A stretch of 64,000 nt of DNA from NCBI RefSeq assembly GCF_003601975.1, contig NZ_QZWZ01000003.1, positions 281,034 to 345,033 on the forward strand, written 5' to 3'. The notes beneath the pieces were generated by a model. The model was not told the DNA's origin. It did no database searches and saw only the letters and a list, made by a program, of their open reading frames with translations. This stretch comes from Mesorhizobium waimense. GTDB lineage: Bacteria > Pseudomonadota > Alphaproteobacteria > Rhizobiales > Rhizobiaceae. Positions 39,953-48,977 of this stretch are shown piece by piece. The position numbers were made by a program, and so were the translations under genes. Numbering within the stretch: the stretch's first letter is position 1; each line of letters opens with the position of its first letter.

Positions 39953-40959
39953 CGTCCGACCTCCAGGCGGAACAGCGCTCGAGCATTGCCCTCGAAGATC
40001 TTGGCCCTGGCGGCCTCGTCGAGATCGAGCCCCCGGATCGCGGCAATCGTACCCGACAGGAGATGCCGGCCGTCGACGGGATCAAACGGGGCGTCGGTCG
40101 CGAAGAGGCATCGGTCCGTGCCGAAAAACGCATGACCGCAGGCTGCCGCAGCCGCAGAGCCGTTCACGGCGGTGTCGGCATACAGCATGCGGAAATAGTC
40201 GATGGGCGGCCGCTTGAGGCCGGCCCGCTCACCCACTGGATTGCGTTCCAGCGTCCCGAGGAAGATCTGCGAAAAGCCGAGTGCGATCTTTTCCGCGAAG
40301 TACGGGATCATGCCGCCCATGTGATGGGTGACAATCTTGAGGCCAGGAAGCTTGTCGAACAGGCCGGAGTAGATCAGTCGAGTGACGCAAGCACTGGTCT
40401 CGTAGGGCCAACCGAACGTGAACCAGACTTCATTCTGCGAAGCATCCTCCGAGGCGTAGTCGGAAAAGGCGGCGCTGCGCATCGGGTGTATCAGGATCGG
40501 CAGGTCGTGCGCCGCCATGGCTTCGAAGAGCGGCAGGTATGCGGCATCGCTCAACGGGCGTCCTGCGACATTGGTGAAGACCTGGATGCCGACGGCACCG
40601 AGATCGCGGACGGCGCGTCCGGCCTCCGCCACCGCGGCCTCGGGGTCGGCCATCGACACCGAGGCGACGAAGGCCGGGAAATGATGCGGATTGCGCCGGC
40701 AGGTTTCCGCAAGTTCGTCATTGACGAAACTGGCCAGGTCAATCCCGTCCTGCCGGCTGCCGATGAGCTCCAGCGGCGGGTTCGAAAGGCAGATGATCTG
40801 CCGGTATCCTTCGACCTCGTCCATCATAGGCAGGCGAACGTCGAGGTTCCAAAGCGCAGGGAGCCGCTCGAAGAAGGGGAGGATCGGAAAGGTTGGGGCG
40901 AGCGACTCAATCCGATCGAGGACCGGACGCGGCAGGTAGTGGTTGAAGGCGTCGAGCAT
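39949..40959 (-). CDS. amidohydrolase-family protein (ACMSD/resorcylate decarboxylase-like)
   Basis: Metal-dependent TIM-barrel protein of the amidohydrolase 2 group, which contains decarboxylases such as aminocarboxymuconate-semialdehyde and gamma-resorcylate decarboxylase as well as hydrolases. I start at the ATG at 40959 because MLDAFNHYLP matches the usual N-terminus; an ATG at 40995 is an alternative. It has 336 residues. Candidate metal or active-site residues are in FNHYLP, LIHPMRSAAF, IVTHHMGGMIPYF and FATDAPFDP. The usual HxH at the N-terminus is reduced to a single His (FNHY). It could be a decarboxylase or a C-C hydrolase in the aromatic pathway. Confidence 0.8.
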   Translation of the reverse strand: MLDAFNHYLPRPVLDRIESLAPTFPILPFFERLPALWNLDVRLPMMDEVEGYRQIICLSNPPLELIGSRQDGIDLASFVNDELAETCRRNPHHFPAFVASVSMADPEAAVAEAGRAVRDLGAVGIQVFTNVAGRPLSDAAYLPLFEAMAAHDLPILIHPMRSAAFSDYASEDASQNEVWFTFGWPYETSACVTRLIYSGLFDKLPGLKIVTHHMGGMIPYFAEKIALGFSQIFLGTLERNPVGERAGLKRPPIDYFRMLYADTAVNGSAAAAACGHAFFGTDRCLFATDAPFDPVDGRHLLSGTIAAIRGLDLDEAARAKIFEGNARALFRLEVGR

Positions 40960-41063
40960 GGTTTCGTCCCATTGGACTGCCGATTGGCAATGCATGACCT
41001 TGCGGCGCGGCGATCGTCCGGCCGTTGGTTCGTTCTTGTGGTGAGAATTGATGAGGGCTCGGC

Positions 41064-42692
41064 CTATCGGCCAGCGCCTGCGACCTGCCGCGTCATCGTC
41101 GACGGACATCGCCATCGAAGCTTGTAGCGGAGTTCCGAGACGAGATCTTCCAGCCCCTCGATCGTCATCGCCGCCCCGAAGACGTAGAAGTCCGGTCGGA
41201 CGATGATCGCCTCGATGCTGTTTTCGACAAAGTAACGCTCATATGTGCCGTCAGCGTCGCAAACGCCGGACCCACATTCACCGCTTTCCGCCATCGTCAG
41301 AACGGCGGTATCGAGCTGATCTAAAAACGCTATCGACTCGTAGGACAGGATGGCCGACGGATCGGTTCGACAAATGAGCTGCCATCGGCGGCCGCCGACC
41401 ACGTCGTCGGCAAGAGCCGTCCCGGTCCCGGTCCCGGTCCCGGACGCGATGCGACCCTGGGGACCGAGCCGCCCGGCAACACGCCTCCCGCTTTCTTCGT
41501 CGGACACGACGCCAGTCGTCAACCACGGGAACGGCGCAGGCGGCTCGGCGTGACCCTCCCGGAAATGCGCGTCGCGATCTTCCGCCTCCCGCGGATCGGT
41601 CGTGCAGGTAAGCCGGCCGATCTCGACGGAGAGGTCGATGACGGTCCGCACATGTGGCGCGCGCTCCTCGGCATAGGTGTCGAGCAGTGTGCGATCGCTC
41701 TCGCCGCGAAGCACGAGATCGAGCTTCCAGGCAAGGTTCGTCGCATCTCGGAAGCCGGAGCACATACCTTGTCCCATGAAGGGTGGCATGAGATGGGCCG
41801 CGTCGCCGATCAGGAAAATACGATCGGCGCCCCAGGAGGAGACAAGCGCTGAGCGGAATGTATAGACCACGCTTCTGACGATCTCGGCATCATCGGGGCC
41901 TATGAGAGGTCCGATGAGGTTCCATGCCGCCTCGCGCGTCTCCATCGATGCCTTGATGTCGCCGGGAAGCAGCATGAACTCGAACCTGCGATGCTGCCTC
42001 CCGAGTTGGAACATAGAGCTGGGCCGTGCCGGATCGCACACGCTGCCATTGTCGAACGCGAGGGCGACCGGTTTCTTCATCTTCAGATCGACGACGAGCC
42101 AGCTCGCGTTGAATCCCAGATCCTCGTAGTGCACTCCCATCGTCTCGCGCACGAAGCTGTTGGCACCGTCTGCACCGATCAGGTAGCGGGCCCGAACCGT
42201 CTTCGTCTCGGGAGCCTCCGCCTCGGCTTTATCGGGTCGGCTGCGCTTGACCGTCAGTCGCACAGACGACGCCTCGCTGGAGACGACAGCAGCCTCCCAG
42301 CCCTGGTGGACCGACACAGTGGGATGACTGACGACGACCTTGTCAAGCAGTGCTTCAAGGTCGGGTTGGTAGAACAGGTAGTCCGTTCCCCAGCCTGAAA
42401 TTCCCTCGCCATCCCAATCAAGGGAAAGGAGTATCTCTCCGCCACGGTTGCGGAGGACGTATTTCGTGAAAGGCACGGCGCTGGCGAGGAAGGCATCCGC
42501 CGTACCGAATGATTGCAGAAGGCGCATGATCTCATGATCGATATGCGCCGCCCGAGGAAGTCCGTAAGGGCCCTCATGCCGCTCGAAGACGCCGACCTTC
42601 CAGCCTTTGGCGCCGAGGAGCGCTGCCAGGATCTGTCCGCAAGGCCCGTAGCCGACGATGACGACGTCGTAGTCCAGCTGAAGCGACATCAT
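41064..42692 (-). CDS. FAD-dependent aromatic monooxygenase (MhpA-like)
   Basis: Group A flavin hydroxylase, 542 residues (or 541 from the second of two adjacent ATGs). FAD fingerprint GYGPCGQ at the N-terminus (about residues 14-20), the GADGANSFVRE segment (about 173-183) and the second FAD motif RIFLIGDAAHLMPPFMGQGM (about 295-315) are intact, and a thioredoxin-like C-terminal domain follows. The class hydroxylates phenolic rings, e.g. 3-(3-hydroxyphenyl)propionate or flavonoid A rings. Within it a hexanucleotide repeat at 41419-41443 encodes a Gly-Thr run. It follows the MFS gene by 5 bases. Confidence 0.9.
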   Translation of the reverse strand: MMSLQLDYDVVIVGYGPCGQILAALLGAKGWKVGVFERHEGPYGLPRAAHIDHEIMRLLQSFGTADAFLASAVPFTKYVLRNRGGEILLSLDWDGEGISGWGTDYLFYQPDLEALLDKVVVSHPTVSVHQGWEAAVVSSEASSVRLTVKRSRPDKAEAEAPETKTVRARYLIGADGANSFVRETMGVHYEDLGFNASWLVVDLKMKKPVALAFDNGSVCDPARPSSMFQLGRQHRRFEFMLLPGDIKASMETREAAWNLIGPLIGPDDAEIVRSVVYTFRSALVSSWGADRIFLIGDAAHLMPPFMGQGMCSGFRDATNLAWKLDLVLRGESDRTLLDTYAEERAPHVRTVIDLSVEIGRLTCTTDPREAEDRDAHFREGHAEPPAPFPWLTTGVVSDEESGRRVAGRLGPQGRIASGTGTGTGTALADDVVGGRRWQLICRTDPSAILSYESIAFLDQLDTAVLTMAESGECGSGVCDADGTYERYFVENSIEAIIVRPDFYVFGAAMTIEGLEDLVSELRYKLRWRCPSTMTRQVAGAGR

Positions 42693-42697
42693 TCCAC

Positions 42698-43936
42698 CTA
42701 TCCTGCTACCGTGGCGGACCGGCCTTCGGCCGAATATTGCCCGACCGTGTTGGACCGATACCCGAGAAGGGCGACCAGTCCGATCAGCGTCGCGCCAAGG
42801 CCGATGAAGAGGATAGAACGTATGCCGTAGTGCTGTGCCGCGAAGCCCGCGACGATCGGGATAACGCCGCTTCCGAAAATCTCGCCGACCCCGATCACCA
42901 GTCCGGAGGCCGTGGCGCCGATATGAGCCGGAACCGACTCTGCGGTCATCGTTCCGAGTGTCATTCCCATGAGGTTGTAGAGGAAGAAGGCTATGCCGAA
43001 GAGCGCGCAGAACAGCGGAAATGGCTCAGGACCCAGCACGGACAGAAGGATGATGAAGGTGGCGGTGCCCAAGGCATTGATCGATGCCACCGTCTTCCGG
43101 CCGATCCGGTCCGACAGCCAGGGCATTACGAATCCACCCAAGGTGGCGCCAAAGCCGGTGGCGGACAATACGTATCCCATCCTGGCGAGATCGAGGTGGA
43201 GGTAGTCCATAAGGTAGCTCGGCATAAGGGCGCTCGTGACGATCAGGCAAGCCATCCAGCAGCAGATGCAGAAGAGGTTGACCTTGACGTTGCGATAGGA
43301 AAGGGCCTCGCGCCATCTCGCGACCGTCGTCTCATCGCGGAACGCCTGCAGTTCCGCCGGGTCCGCCCCACCCCGCTTCAGCGAGCGCCAGAGGAGAAGC
43401 GCAGTGAGGAAGCCCGGTATCGCCAGGAATGCGAAGACGTAGTGCCACGCCACCACCGTGAGAAGCTGCGTGACGATGATGGGTGCAAGAGCGAGACCGA
43501 AGAAAGGAAGAGCCGCCTGCATCATACCGATGTTTCGACCGACATGCTCAGGCTCCGAGTGCTCGAAGTTGAGCATAAGCGCGGCTGGGGCGAAGGCGCC
43601 TTCCAGAAGTCCGATCAAGGCTCGCAGGAAGAGAAGCGAAAGCAGCCCGACCGCGAAGCCGCTCAGGCCGACAGCGAGCGAAAAGGCGATGAGGGACGCG
43701 ACCACGATGACGCGGCGCCCGAGCCAGTCGGCAGCATTGCCCATCAGGACGGACGAGATCCCCCAGGCGATCGAAAGTATTCCTGTGATCAGCCCAATAT
43801 CCTGGTAGCCTATTCCAAGGCTCTCCCTCAAAACTGGGAACATTGGAAGGATCATGAAGCGATCCAGACCAACGAGTCCGAAGCCAAGACTAAGAAGAAT
43901 TATGACCTTGTAGTCGCTTCCCGAACGTATATTCAT
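42698..43936 (-). CDS. MFS transporter, aromatic acid type
   Basis: Major-facilitator transporter, 412 residues from the ATG at 43936, which has GGAGGAG 6 bases upstream. About 12 hydrophobic segments are visible; loop 2-3 has GNAADWLGRR and loop 8-9 LSDRIGRK, the MFS signature motifs. It is the first gene of the ten-gene catabolic operon, so it most likely imports the substrate. The promoter must lie in the AT-rich stretch shared with the divergent LysR gene. Confidence 0.9.
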   Translation of the reverse strand: MNIRSGSDYKVIILLSLGFGLVGLDRFMILPMFPVLRESLGIGYQDIGLITGILSIAWGISSVLMGNAADWLGRRVIVVASLIAFSLAVGLSGFAVGLLSLLFLRALIGLLEGAFAPAALMLNFEHSEPEHVGRNIGMMQAALPFFGLALAPIIVTQLLTVVAWHYVFAFLAIPGFLTALLLWRSLKRGGADPAELQAFRDETTVARWREALSYRNVKVNLFCICCWMACLIVTSALMPSYLMDYLHLDLARMGYVLSATGFGATLGGFVMPWLSDRIGRKTVASINALGTATFIILLSVLGPEPFPLFCALFGIAFFLYNLMGMTLGTMTAESVPAHIGATASGLVIGVGEIFGSGVIPIVAGFAAQHYGIRSILFIGLGATLIGLVALLGYRSNTVGQYSAEGRSATVAG

Positions 43937-44233
43937 CGCTTCTCCTCCCAGAGATAACAAAAAATACTCAGAGGTTGGCCAGATATTTTGCGTCCAACCC
44001 TGTTCCCGCTCGTTGAGATATCTGTTCAATCGCAAATAAGAAAATGATATATTTTTATCCGAAACATGAATTTCCTGCATTCCATATGATGAGCATCGAC
44101 GCTATCTGTGGTGGCTCAAGCTGGCGGCTGGGCGCTATCCGGCTCTCGCCGACGAAAGGCGAGCGCCAATTCATGTATCCTTTTTACGCAAGTAGCTTCT
44201 GCTGACGTCATTCACATCGAGCCGGGCAGCCTC
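43937..44233. promoter_or_regulatory. divergent promoter region, catabolic operon and LysR
   Basis: 297 bases between the MFS start and the LysR start. Its middle (about 43955-44090) is clearly richer in A and T than the flanks. It should contain the LysR-controlled promoter of the catabolic operon. I could not pick out a single convincing T-N11-A box. Confidence 0.5.
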
Positions 44234-45187
44234 ATGAGCGACTTTGACTTGAACAAGTTCGACATCAACCTGCTGGTCGTCTTCGACGCTGTCTGGGACG
44301 TGCGCTCGGTCACCAAGGCCGGCGTCCGGCTCCATTTGACGCAACCTGCGGTCAGCCATGCACTCGGCCGTCTGCGGGTACTTCTTGGTGATCCTCTTTT
44401 CATCCGAGGACAGGGAGAGTTGATGCCGACCGCGCGAGCTGTCGAGCTGGCCGCGGCCGTTAAAGATGTTCTTCGCGCGGTGGAGAAAGCGGTCGGGCCT
44501 CCCCGCTTCGATCCTCAAAAGACGACACGGACCTTCACGCTTGGCGGAAGCGAGTTCACATCGATTACGCTGCTTCCCCTGCTTGGTCTGGCATTGCACA
44601 GGGATGCCCCGCATGCGGCCCTCAGACTTCGCATGATTGACAGCGCCGTGCTCGATCTTCTGACCGAGGACCAGCTCGATCTGGTTTTCTGGGCCACCGA
44701 GCCACCTGGCGACCTTATCCTCAGCGCCGAGCTGTTTCGGGAAAGCCATCTGGTCCTTGTAGGAGCGCAACACCCGCTGGCGGCGGACAAGGACCGTCGG
44801 ACGATCAGTCTTGAGGACTATCTTGCCTTTCCGCATCTCAGGGTGAACTTCACGACCACGGCGCCGAGCTTGATCGACAACGCATTGGCATCCATCGCCG
44901 AACGACGCTCAATCGCGTTCGAGACGCCCTACATCGCAGCAACGCTTTCCATCATCAGGAGCTCGACTCTGATCATGACGGTGCCATCGAGGCTGGCCAA
45001 CGCTTTTGGTGACGAGGGGCTGGTCTTCTTTCCGGTTCCGTTTCCCGTACCGGAACTGGTCTATCGCATCATTTGGCACCAGAAGAATGACAAGGACCTG
45101 GGGCTGATCTGGCTCCGCCAGAAGGTCCTCGAGGCCACCCGATCACTGACGCAGCGTGAACAGGTGACCTCATCCGCTTCGCTCTAA
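44234..45187 (+). CDS. LysR-family regulator of the catabolic operon
   Basis: LysR-type activator, 317 residues from the ATG at 44234 (MSDFDLNKFDINLLVVFDAV). The N-terminal HTH (SVTKAGVRLHLTQPAVSHALGRLRVLLGDPLFIR) is of the NodD/NahR/LinR subgroup, whose members respond to aromatic ligands. The C-terminal effector domain runs from about residue 90. It is transcribed away from the MFS gene, the classic layout for a LysR protein that activates its neighbouring pathway. Confidence 0.92.
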   Translation: MSDFDLNKFDINLLVVFDAVWDVRSVTKAGVRLHLTQPAVSHALGRLRVLLGDPLFIRGQGELMPTARAVELAAAVKDVLRAVEKAVGPPRFDPQKTTRTFTLGGSEFTSITLLPLLGLALHRDAPHAALRLRMIDSAVLDLLTEDQLDLVFWATEPPGDLILSAELFRESHLVLVGAQHPLAADKDRRTISLEDYLAFPHLRVNFTTTAPSLIDNALASIAERRSIAFETPYIAATLSIIRSSTLIMTVPSRLANAFGDEGLVFFPVPFPVPELVYRIIWHQKNDKDLGLIWLRQKVLEATRSLTQREQVTSSASL

Positions 45188-45365
45188 GGCGGAAAACTCC
45201 GATCCGTCCGACGTCAACGCCATTGAGACGCCGCAAGATCGGCATCAAGACGACTTGACATCGAGGCTATTCTGCTCGAACGGCCCGCCTTCTGTTGCAT
45301 GGGGCGCGGGCTGATCGTTTTCTGATAGGATGAACCCTTACCTCCTGTTCAAAGGAGCCGCTGTC

Positions 45366-45398
45366 GAGGGCACCATCCCAAAAGGGATGATCACCCTC
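45366..45398. terminator. hairpin between two convergent LysR genes
   Basis: CATCCC-AAAA-GGGATG (45374-45389) is a perfect stem-loop, extended by an outer GAGGG/CCCTC pair (45366-45370 and 45394-45398). It lies between the converging ends of the LysR genes at 45187 and 45391 and overlaps the last codons of the second, so it may terminate from both sides. Confidence 0.6.
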
Positions 45399-46308
45399 TC
45401 GCAGATGGCATCTGCGAAAACGAGGCGATGATCGCCTCGAGCGAGACGTTCAACGCGTTGGAAAAGGTCCTGCCCTTCTGCCAGATCGCAACGTAGTGGT
45501 AGAGCGCGGACGGCTCCACTGGCCTTATTCCCAAGTGAAACGCCGCGTATTCACGCGCAATGATCTCATTGGTTATCGAAATGCCTAGGCCAGCCGAAAC
45601 GTATCCGGCTTCGTGACCGTTACAATCGAATTCCACCAGTATGTCTGGCTCAACGCCGGCGAAGCGCAAAGCATTGAAGTTCATTTGGTGGGCGGCGAAC
45701 TGGGGATCGATATCGACGATCGTTTCGCCTGCCAGGTCTTGCGCCTCGATACAGGTCTGTTTTGAAAAGCGGTGGTCGGGATGAAAGATGCATACGTTAC
45801 GGGCTGACCCAAGGGGCGCCCATCCAAACAGACTTGGGTCCAGGGGCAATCTCGATATTCCAAGATCCGCCCGCCCAGCCAGGATGTGCTCGCCGATCTG
45901 CTCGTAGCTTCCAGAAATCGACCGGACATTCGAAGCGGTCTTTGAGTGGATGATCGCCACGACCTTGGGCAAGGTCACGAAACCGAAAACAGAAGGCGCG
46001 GCAATCGCAACCCGCTGCTTTTCGTCATTCTTCATCGCGAAGATCGACGCCTCCAGGCGATCCAGAGACGTCAGGGCAAGTTCTACGTTTCGCAGAAGTT
46101 CCCAGGCTTCCTGCAAGGGGACGATGCGGTTGGCTGATCTCTTGAAGAGAGTGATGCCGAGCGTGGTCTCGAGTTGCTTCACATGTTGACTGACGGCCGG
46201 CTGGCTTATCCCGAGTGCTGCCGCCGCTCGCCTTGTCGAACCGGCCCGCAACACTTCTCGGAAGACCTTCAGTTGACGGAGCTTCAGGTCGCTCTGCAGC
46301 AACTCCAT
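45391..46308 (-). CDS. LysR-family regulator, opine-regulator-like
   Basis: 305 residues from the ATG at 46308 (MELLQSDLKLRQLKVFREVL); the open frame extends to 46515 through AT-rich non-coding DNA. The HTH is STRRAAAALGISQPAVSQHVKQLETTLGITLFKR. The effector domain has the RADLGISRLPLDP and GLGISITNEIIAREY segments seen in regulators of opine and amino-acid uptake operons (OccR/NocR group). It is divergent from the ABC permease genes, so it most likely controls them. Confidence 0.88.
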   Translation of the reverse strand: MELLQSDLKLRQLKVFREVLRAGSTRRAAAALGISQPAVSQHVKQLETTLGITLFKRSANRIVPLQEAWELLRNVELALTSLDRLEASIFAMKNDEKQRVAIAAPSVFGFVTLPKVVAIIHSKTASNVRSISGSYEQIGEHILAGRADLGISRLPLDPSLFGWAPLGSARNVCIFHPDHRFSKQTCIEAQDLAGETIVDIDPQFAAHQMNFNALRFAGVEPDILVEFDCNGHEAGYVSAGLGISITNEIIAREYAAFHLGIRPVEPSALYHYVAIWQKGRTFSNALNVSLEAIIASFSQMPSARG

Positions 46309-46387
46309 TCCCCGCGCTCCTTTGCCTGATAACGCCCACCCGGGAAGCAGATACCGCCAACCTGGGGAGCAACGAACCGCCTCAGTA

Positions 46388-46404
46388 TATAACGGTGCGT
46401 TATA
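46388..46404. promoter_or_regulatory. LysR-type palindrome TATAACG-GTG-CGTTATA
   Basis: A perfect 7-base dyad with a 3-base centre, containing the T-N11-A core of LysR operators. It lies 80 bases before the LysR start and about 180 bases before the first permease, in an AT-rich divergent promoter region (46309-46580). Confidence 0.6.
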
Positions 46405-46580
46405 GATAAAATAATAAAAATTATAGATTGAGTGTGTAATTTCAAGCGCTAGAATTGGCCTATATCTCAAATTAACCCCAAATTCCAAATACAACAATTC
46501 GCAACCTTGGGTCATACGACTTGGTCTGAGTGGAAAAGGCCGACGTATCTTGCGGCATTGCGAGTCGAGGAAAGCGCCCC

Positions 46581-47240
46581 ATGGGTGGTTTTACTACTCA
46601 GTTTGTTGTCGCCCTCACCGTGACCATAAGCCTGGCCCTTGTCAGCGGCTGCCTGGGTACGGCATTTGGGTTGTTCTTGGCTATTTCGAAGGGCACGGCA
46701 CAACCGCGCCTCAACCGTGTCGTGACGGCCTACACCACGGTTGTCCGTGGTGTACCAGAACTTCTCATTATCCTGCTCATCTACTTCGGCGGAACGACGC
46801 TCGCCAGCACGATCGCCGGCCGCTATGTGGAGGTGAACGCGTTCACCGCAGGGGTTATCGCGCTCTCGGTCGTTTTCAGCGGTTATGCTACCGAAGTGTT
46901 TCGCGGCGCGATTGCGGCAGTGCCAGCCGGTCAAACCGAGGCGGCAAAGTCGCTTGGGCTAAACGCCTGGCAGCGCTGGATGTTCGTCATCGGACCGCAG
47001 ATGCTGCGGTTGGCGCTGCCTGCCTATGGCAATCTCTGGATTTCGCTCTTCAAGGATACCGCGCTGGTCTCGATCGTCGGCCTGACCGACATCATGCGCG
47101 TTGCGTATGTGGGGGCCGGATCCTTGCGCGCACCGTTGACCTTCTACCTTGCGGCCTCCGCTCTCTATCTCTCGCTGACCACCGTCACGCTGCTGTCGAT
47201 CCGGCTGGCTGAGCGGCGCTATCCGGCACTCGGCCGGTAG
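46581..47240 (+). CDS. polar amino acid/opine ABC permease, first subunit
   Basis: Membrane permease of the HisMQ/OccQ group, 219 residues from the ATG at 46581, preceded by GAGGAAAG; an upstream ATG at 46530 would add 17 residues with no membrane character. About five hydrophobic helices are visible. The cytoplasmic EAA loop that docks the ATPase is EAAKSLGLNAWQRWMFVIGPQ (about residues 135-155). It is followed at 13 bases by the second permease. Confidence 0.9.
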   Translation: MGGFTTQFVVALTVTISLALVSGCLGTAFGLFLAISKGTAQPRLNRVVTAYTTVVRGVPELLIILLIYFGGTTLASTIAGRYVEVNAFTAGVIALSVVFSGYATEVFRGAIAAVPAGQTEAAKSLGLNAWQRWMFVIGPQMLRLALPAYGNLWISLFKDTALVSIVGLTDIMRVAYVGAGSLRAPLTFYLAASALYLSLTTVTLLSIRLAERRYPALGR

Positions 47241-47253
47241 GAGGGAGCGACCC

Positions 47254-48003
47254 ATGAACCTCGGCTTGATGCTTGACGCAATGGTTGTCCTGCCTTCGGG
47301 CGTTGGTCTCACATTGACCCTGACGGTCTTGTCGCTGACGGCCGGATTTCTTGTGTCCGTGCCGCTGGCCTTCATGCGCGCGTTTGGACGTCCTGGCCTC
47401 TCGCTCGCGGTGCTTTCATACACCTACGTCATTCGCGGAACGCCGATGCTTGTTCAGCTCTTCCTGCTCTATTATGGCCTCGGCCAGATCCAGGCGGTGC
47501 GAGCCAGCATCTTCTGGGTCATCCTGCGAGATCCTTTCTGGTGCGCCCTTCTGACATTTTCGCTGAACAGCGCGGCACACACCACCGAGATCCTGTGCCG
47601 CGGTCTCCAGTCGGTGCCGAAGGGTGTCACCGAGGCGGCCACGTCTCTCGGCTTGAAACGCTTCCAGATCGCTCGCCTGGTCACCTTCCCGATCGCTTTC
47701 AGGATATCGCTTCCGGCCTACGGGAACGAGGTCGTGGGGATGATCAAGGGGTCGTCCCTGGCGAGCACCGTGACGCTGCTCGAGATCACCGGCATGGCGA
47801 GGCAGATGGTGTCGACGACGTTCGCGCCCTACGAGATATTCATCGTCGCCGGAGCGATCTATCTATCGCTGACGTCGATTGCCGTAAAAGCGATCCAGTT
47901 GTTGGAGCGATGGCTTTCGACCGACGGCAATCGTGTGCATCGACGCAAAGCCCGATTGCGTCCGCCCTTGCCTGACCCCGAGATCACGACGCCCCTGCCC
48001 TGA
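47254..48003 (+). CDS. polar amino acid/opine ABC permease, second subunit
   Basis: Permease of the HisM/OccM group, 249 residues, with the family-typical YTYVIRGTPMLVQLFLLYYG and the EAA loop EAATSLGLKRFQIARLVTFP (about residues 127-146). GGAGG lies a few bases before the start. It forms a heterodimer with the preceding permease. The C-terminal 25 residues are hydrophilic and Arg/Pro-rich. Confidence 0.9.
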   Translation: MNLGLMLDAMVVLPSGVGLTLTLTVLSLTAGFLVSVPLAFMRAFGRPGLSLAVLSYTYVIRGTPMLVQLFLLYYGLGQIQAVRASIFWVILRDPFWCALLTFSLNSAAHTTEILCRGLQSVPKGVTEAATSLGLKRFQIARLVTFPIAFRISLPAYGNEVVGMIKGSSLASTVTLLEITGMARQMVSTTFAPYEIFIVAGAIYLSLTSIAVKAIQLLERWLSTDGNRVHRRKARLRPPLPDPEITTPLP

Positions 48004-48054
48004 CCGCGGACTTTTCGGCTCCCCTATCCATCCAAACCAACGAAGAGGTGCATC

Positions 48055-48903
48055 ATGCGCATACCCCTAGCTATTGCCGTTTCTATCGCATCCCTGATCT
48101 CGGCATTCCCGGCGAGCGCGCAAAGCGTGCGCGTCATTTCGATCGCCTCCGAAGGCGCCTCGCCGCCCTGGGACAGCACCGACGCGAACGGTCAACTCTA
48201 CGGCTACGATATCGATGTCGGACAGGAGTTGTGCCGCCGCATCCAGATCAAATGTACCTTCGTCCCGCAGGATTGGGACGGGATCATTCCGGCACTGCTT
48301 GTCGGCAAGTTCGACGTGATCATGTCCGGCATGGCGATCACGGAAAAGCGCAAGCAGAAGATCGCGTTCTCCGTTCCCTACGCCACCGGCTTCAACCAGT
48401 TCGTTGTGCGCAAGGACCTTGGTCTCGACGCCGGCGACACCAAGGAGAAGGTCAACCTCTCGACCATCGGGGACAAGGAGAAGGCGACCATTGAACGCCT
48501 CAGATCGACACTCGCCGGCAAGGCGATCGGGGCCCTGCGCTCGTCAAATTCGGAAGCGGTCGTGAAGGAAATCCTGGGGGATGTCGTGACCATCCGCAGT
48601 TATGACAGCCAGGACAACATGAAGCTCGATCTTGCCGCGGGTCGCATCGACGGCGGCCTCGCCGACTATTTCACCTGGCGGGATTTTCTGGAGACGCCTT
48701 CCGGCTCGGATGTGGTGTTTTTCGGGCCAGAATTGAAGGGCGGGCTCTGGGGCCCGGGCGTCGGCGCCGGCATGCGCAAGGACGATGCCGAGTTGCTCAC
48801 CAAGTTCAACGCGGCCATCGACGCCGCCACCAAGGATGGGACGATCAAGGCGCTGAGCCTGAAATGGTTCAAGAGCGATATCTCACCGGCCATCTCGCAA
48901 TAG
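48055..48903 (+). CDS. periplasmic amino acid/opine-binding protein
   Basis: Type II solute-binding protein, 282 residues, with a signal peptide (cleavage after SAFPASA, near residue 22). The start of the mature domain SVRVISIASEGASPPWDS, YGYDIDVGQELCRR, WDGIIPALLVGKFDVIMSGMAITEKRKQKI and the aspartate in RIDGGLADYF that binds the amino-acid alpha-amine area fit the Lys/Arg/Orn/opine group. Closest in type to octopine/nopaline binding proteins. The ligand cannot be fixed from sequence. No ATPase gene follows. Confidence 0.88.
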   Translation: MRIPLAIAVSIASLISAFPASAQSVRVISIASEGASPPWDSTDANGQLYGYDIDVGQELCRRIQIKCTFVPQDWDGIIPALLVGKFDVIMSGMAITEKRKQKIAFSVPYATGFNQFVVRKDLGLDAGDTKEKVNLSTIGDKEKATIERLRSTLAGKAIGALRSSNSEAVVKEILGDVVTIRSYDSQDNMKLDLAAGRIDGGLADYFTWRDFLETPSGSDVVFFGPELKGGLWGPGVGAGMRKDDAELLTKFNAAIDAATKDGTIKALSLKWFKSDISPAISQ

Positions 48904-48977
48904 GCGGCAACCGACTTCGACATTGACGTGGCGCCAGCCGGAACGCTGGCGCCCTCCCCTCCTTCAAGGCGAGCCCC

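Noticed and set aside
42737..43957. 406-codon open frame on the plus strand opposite the MFS gene
   Set aside because: Rich in Arg, Glu and His with no hydrophobic core, as expected of the antisense of a membrane protein; the MFS reading has clear helices and signature loops.
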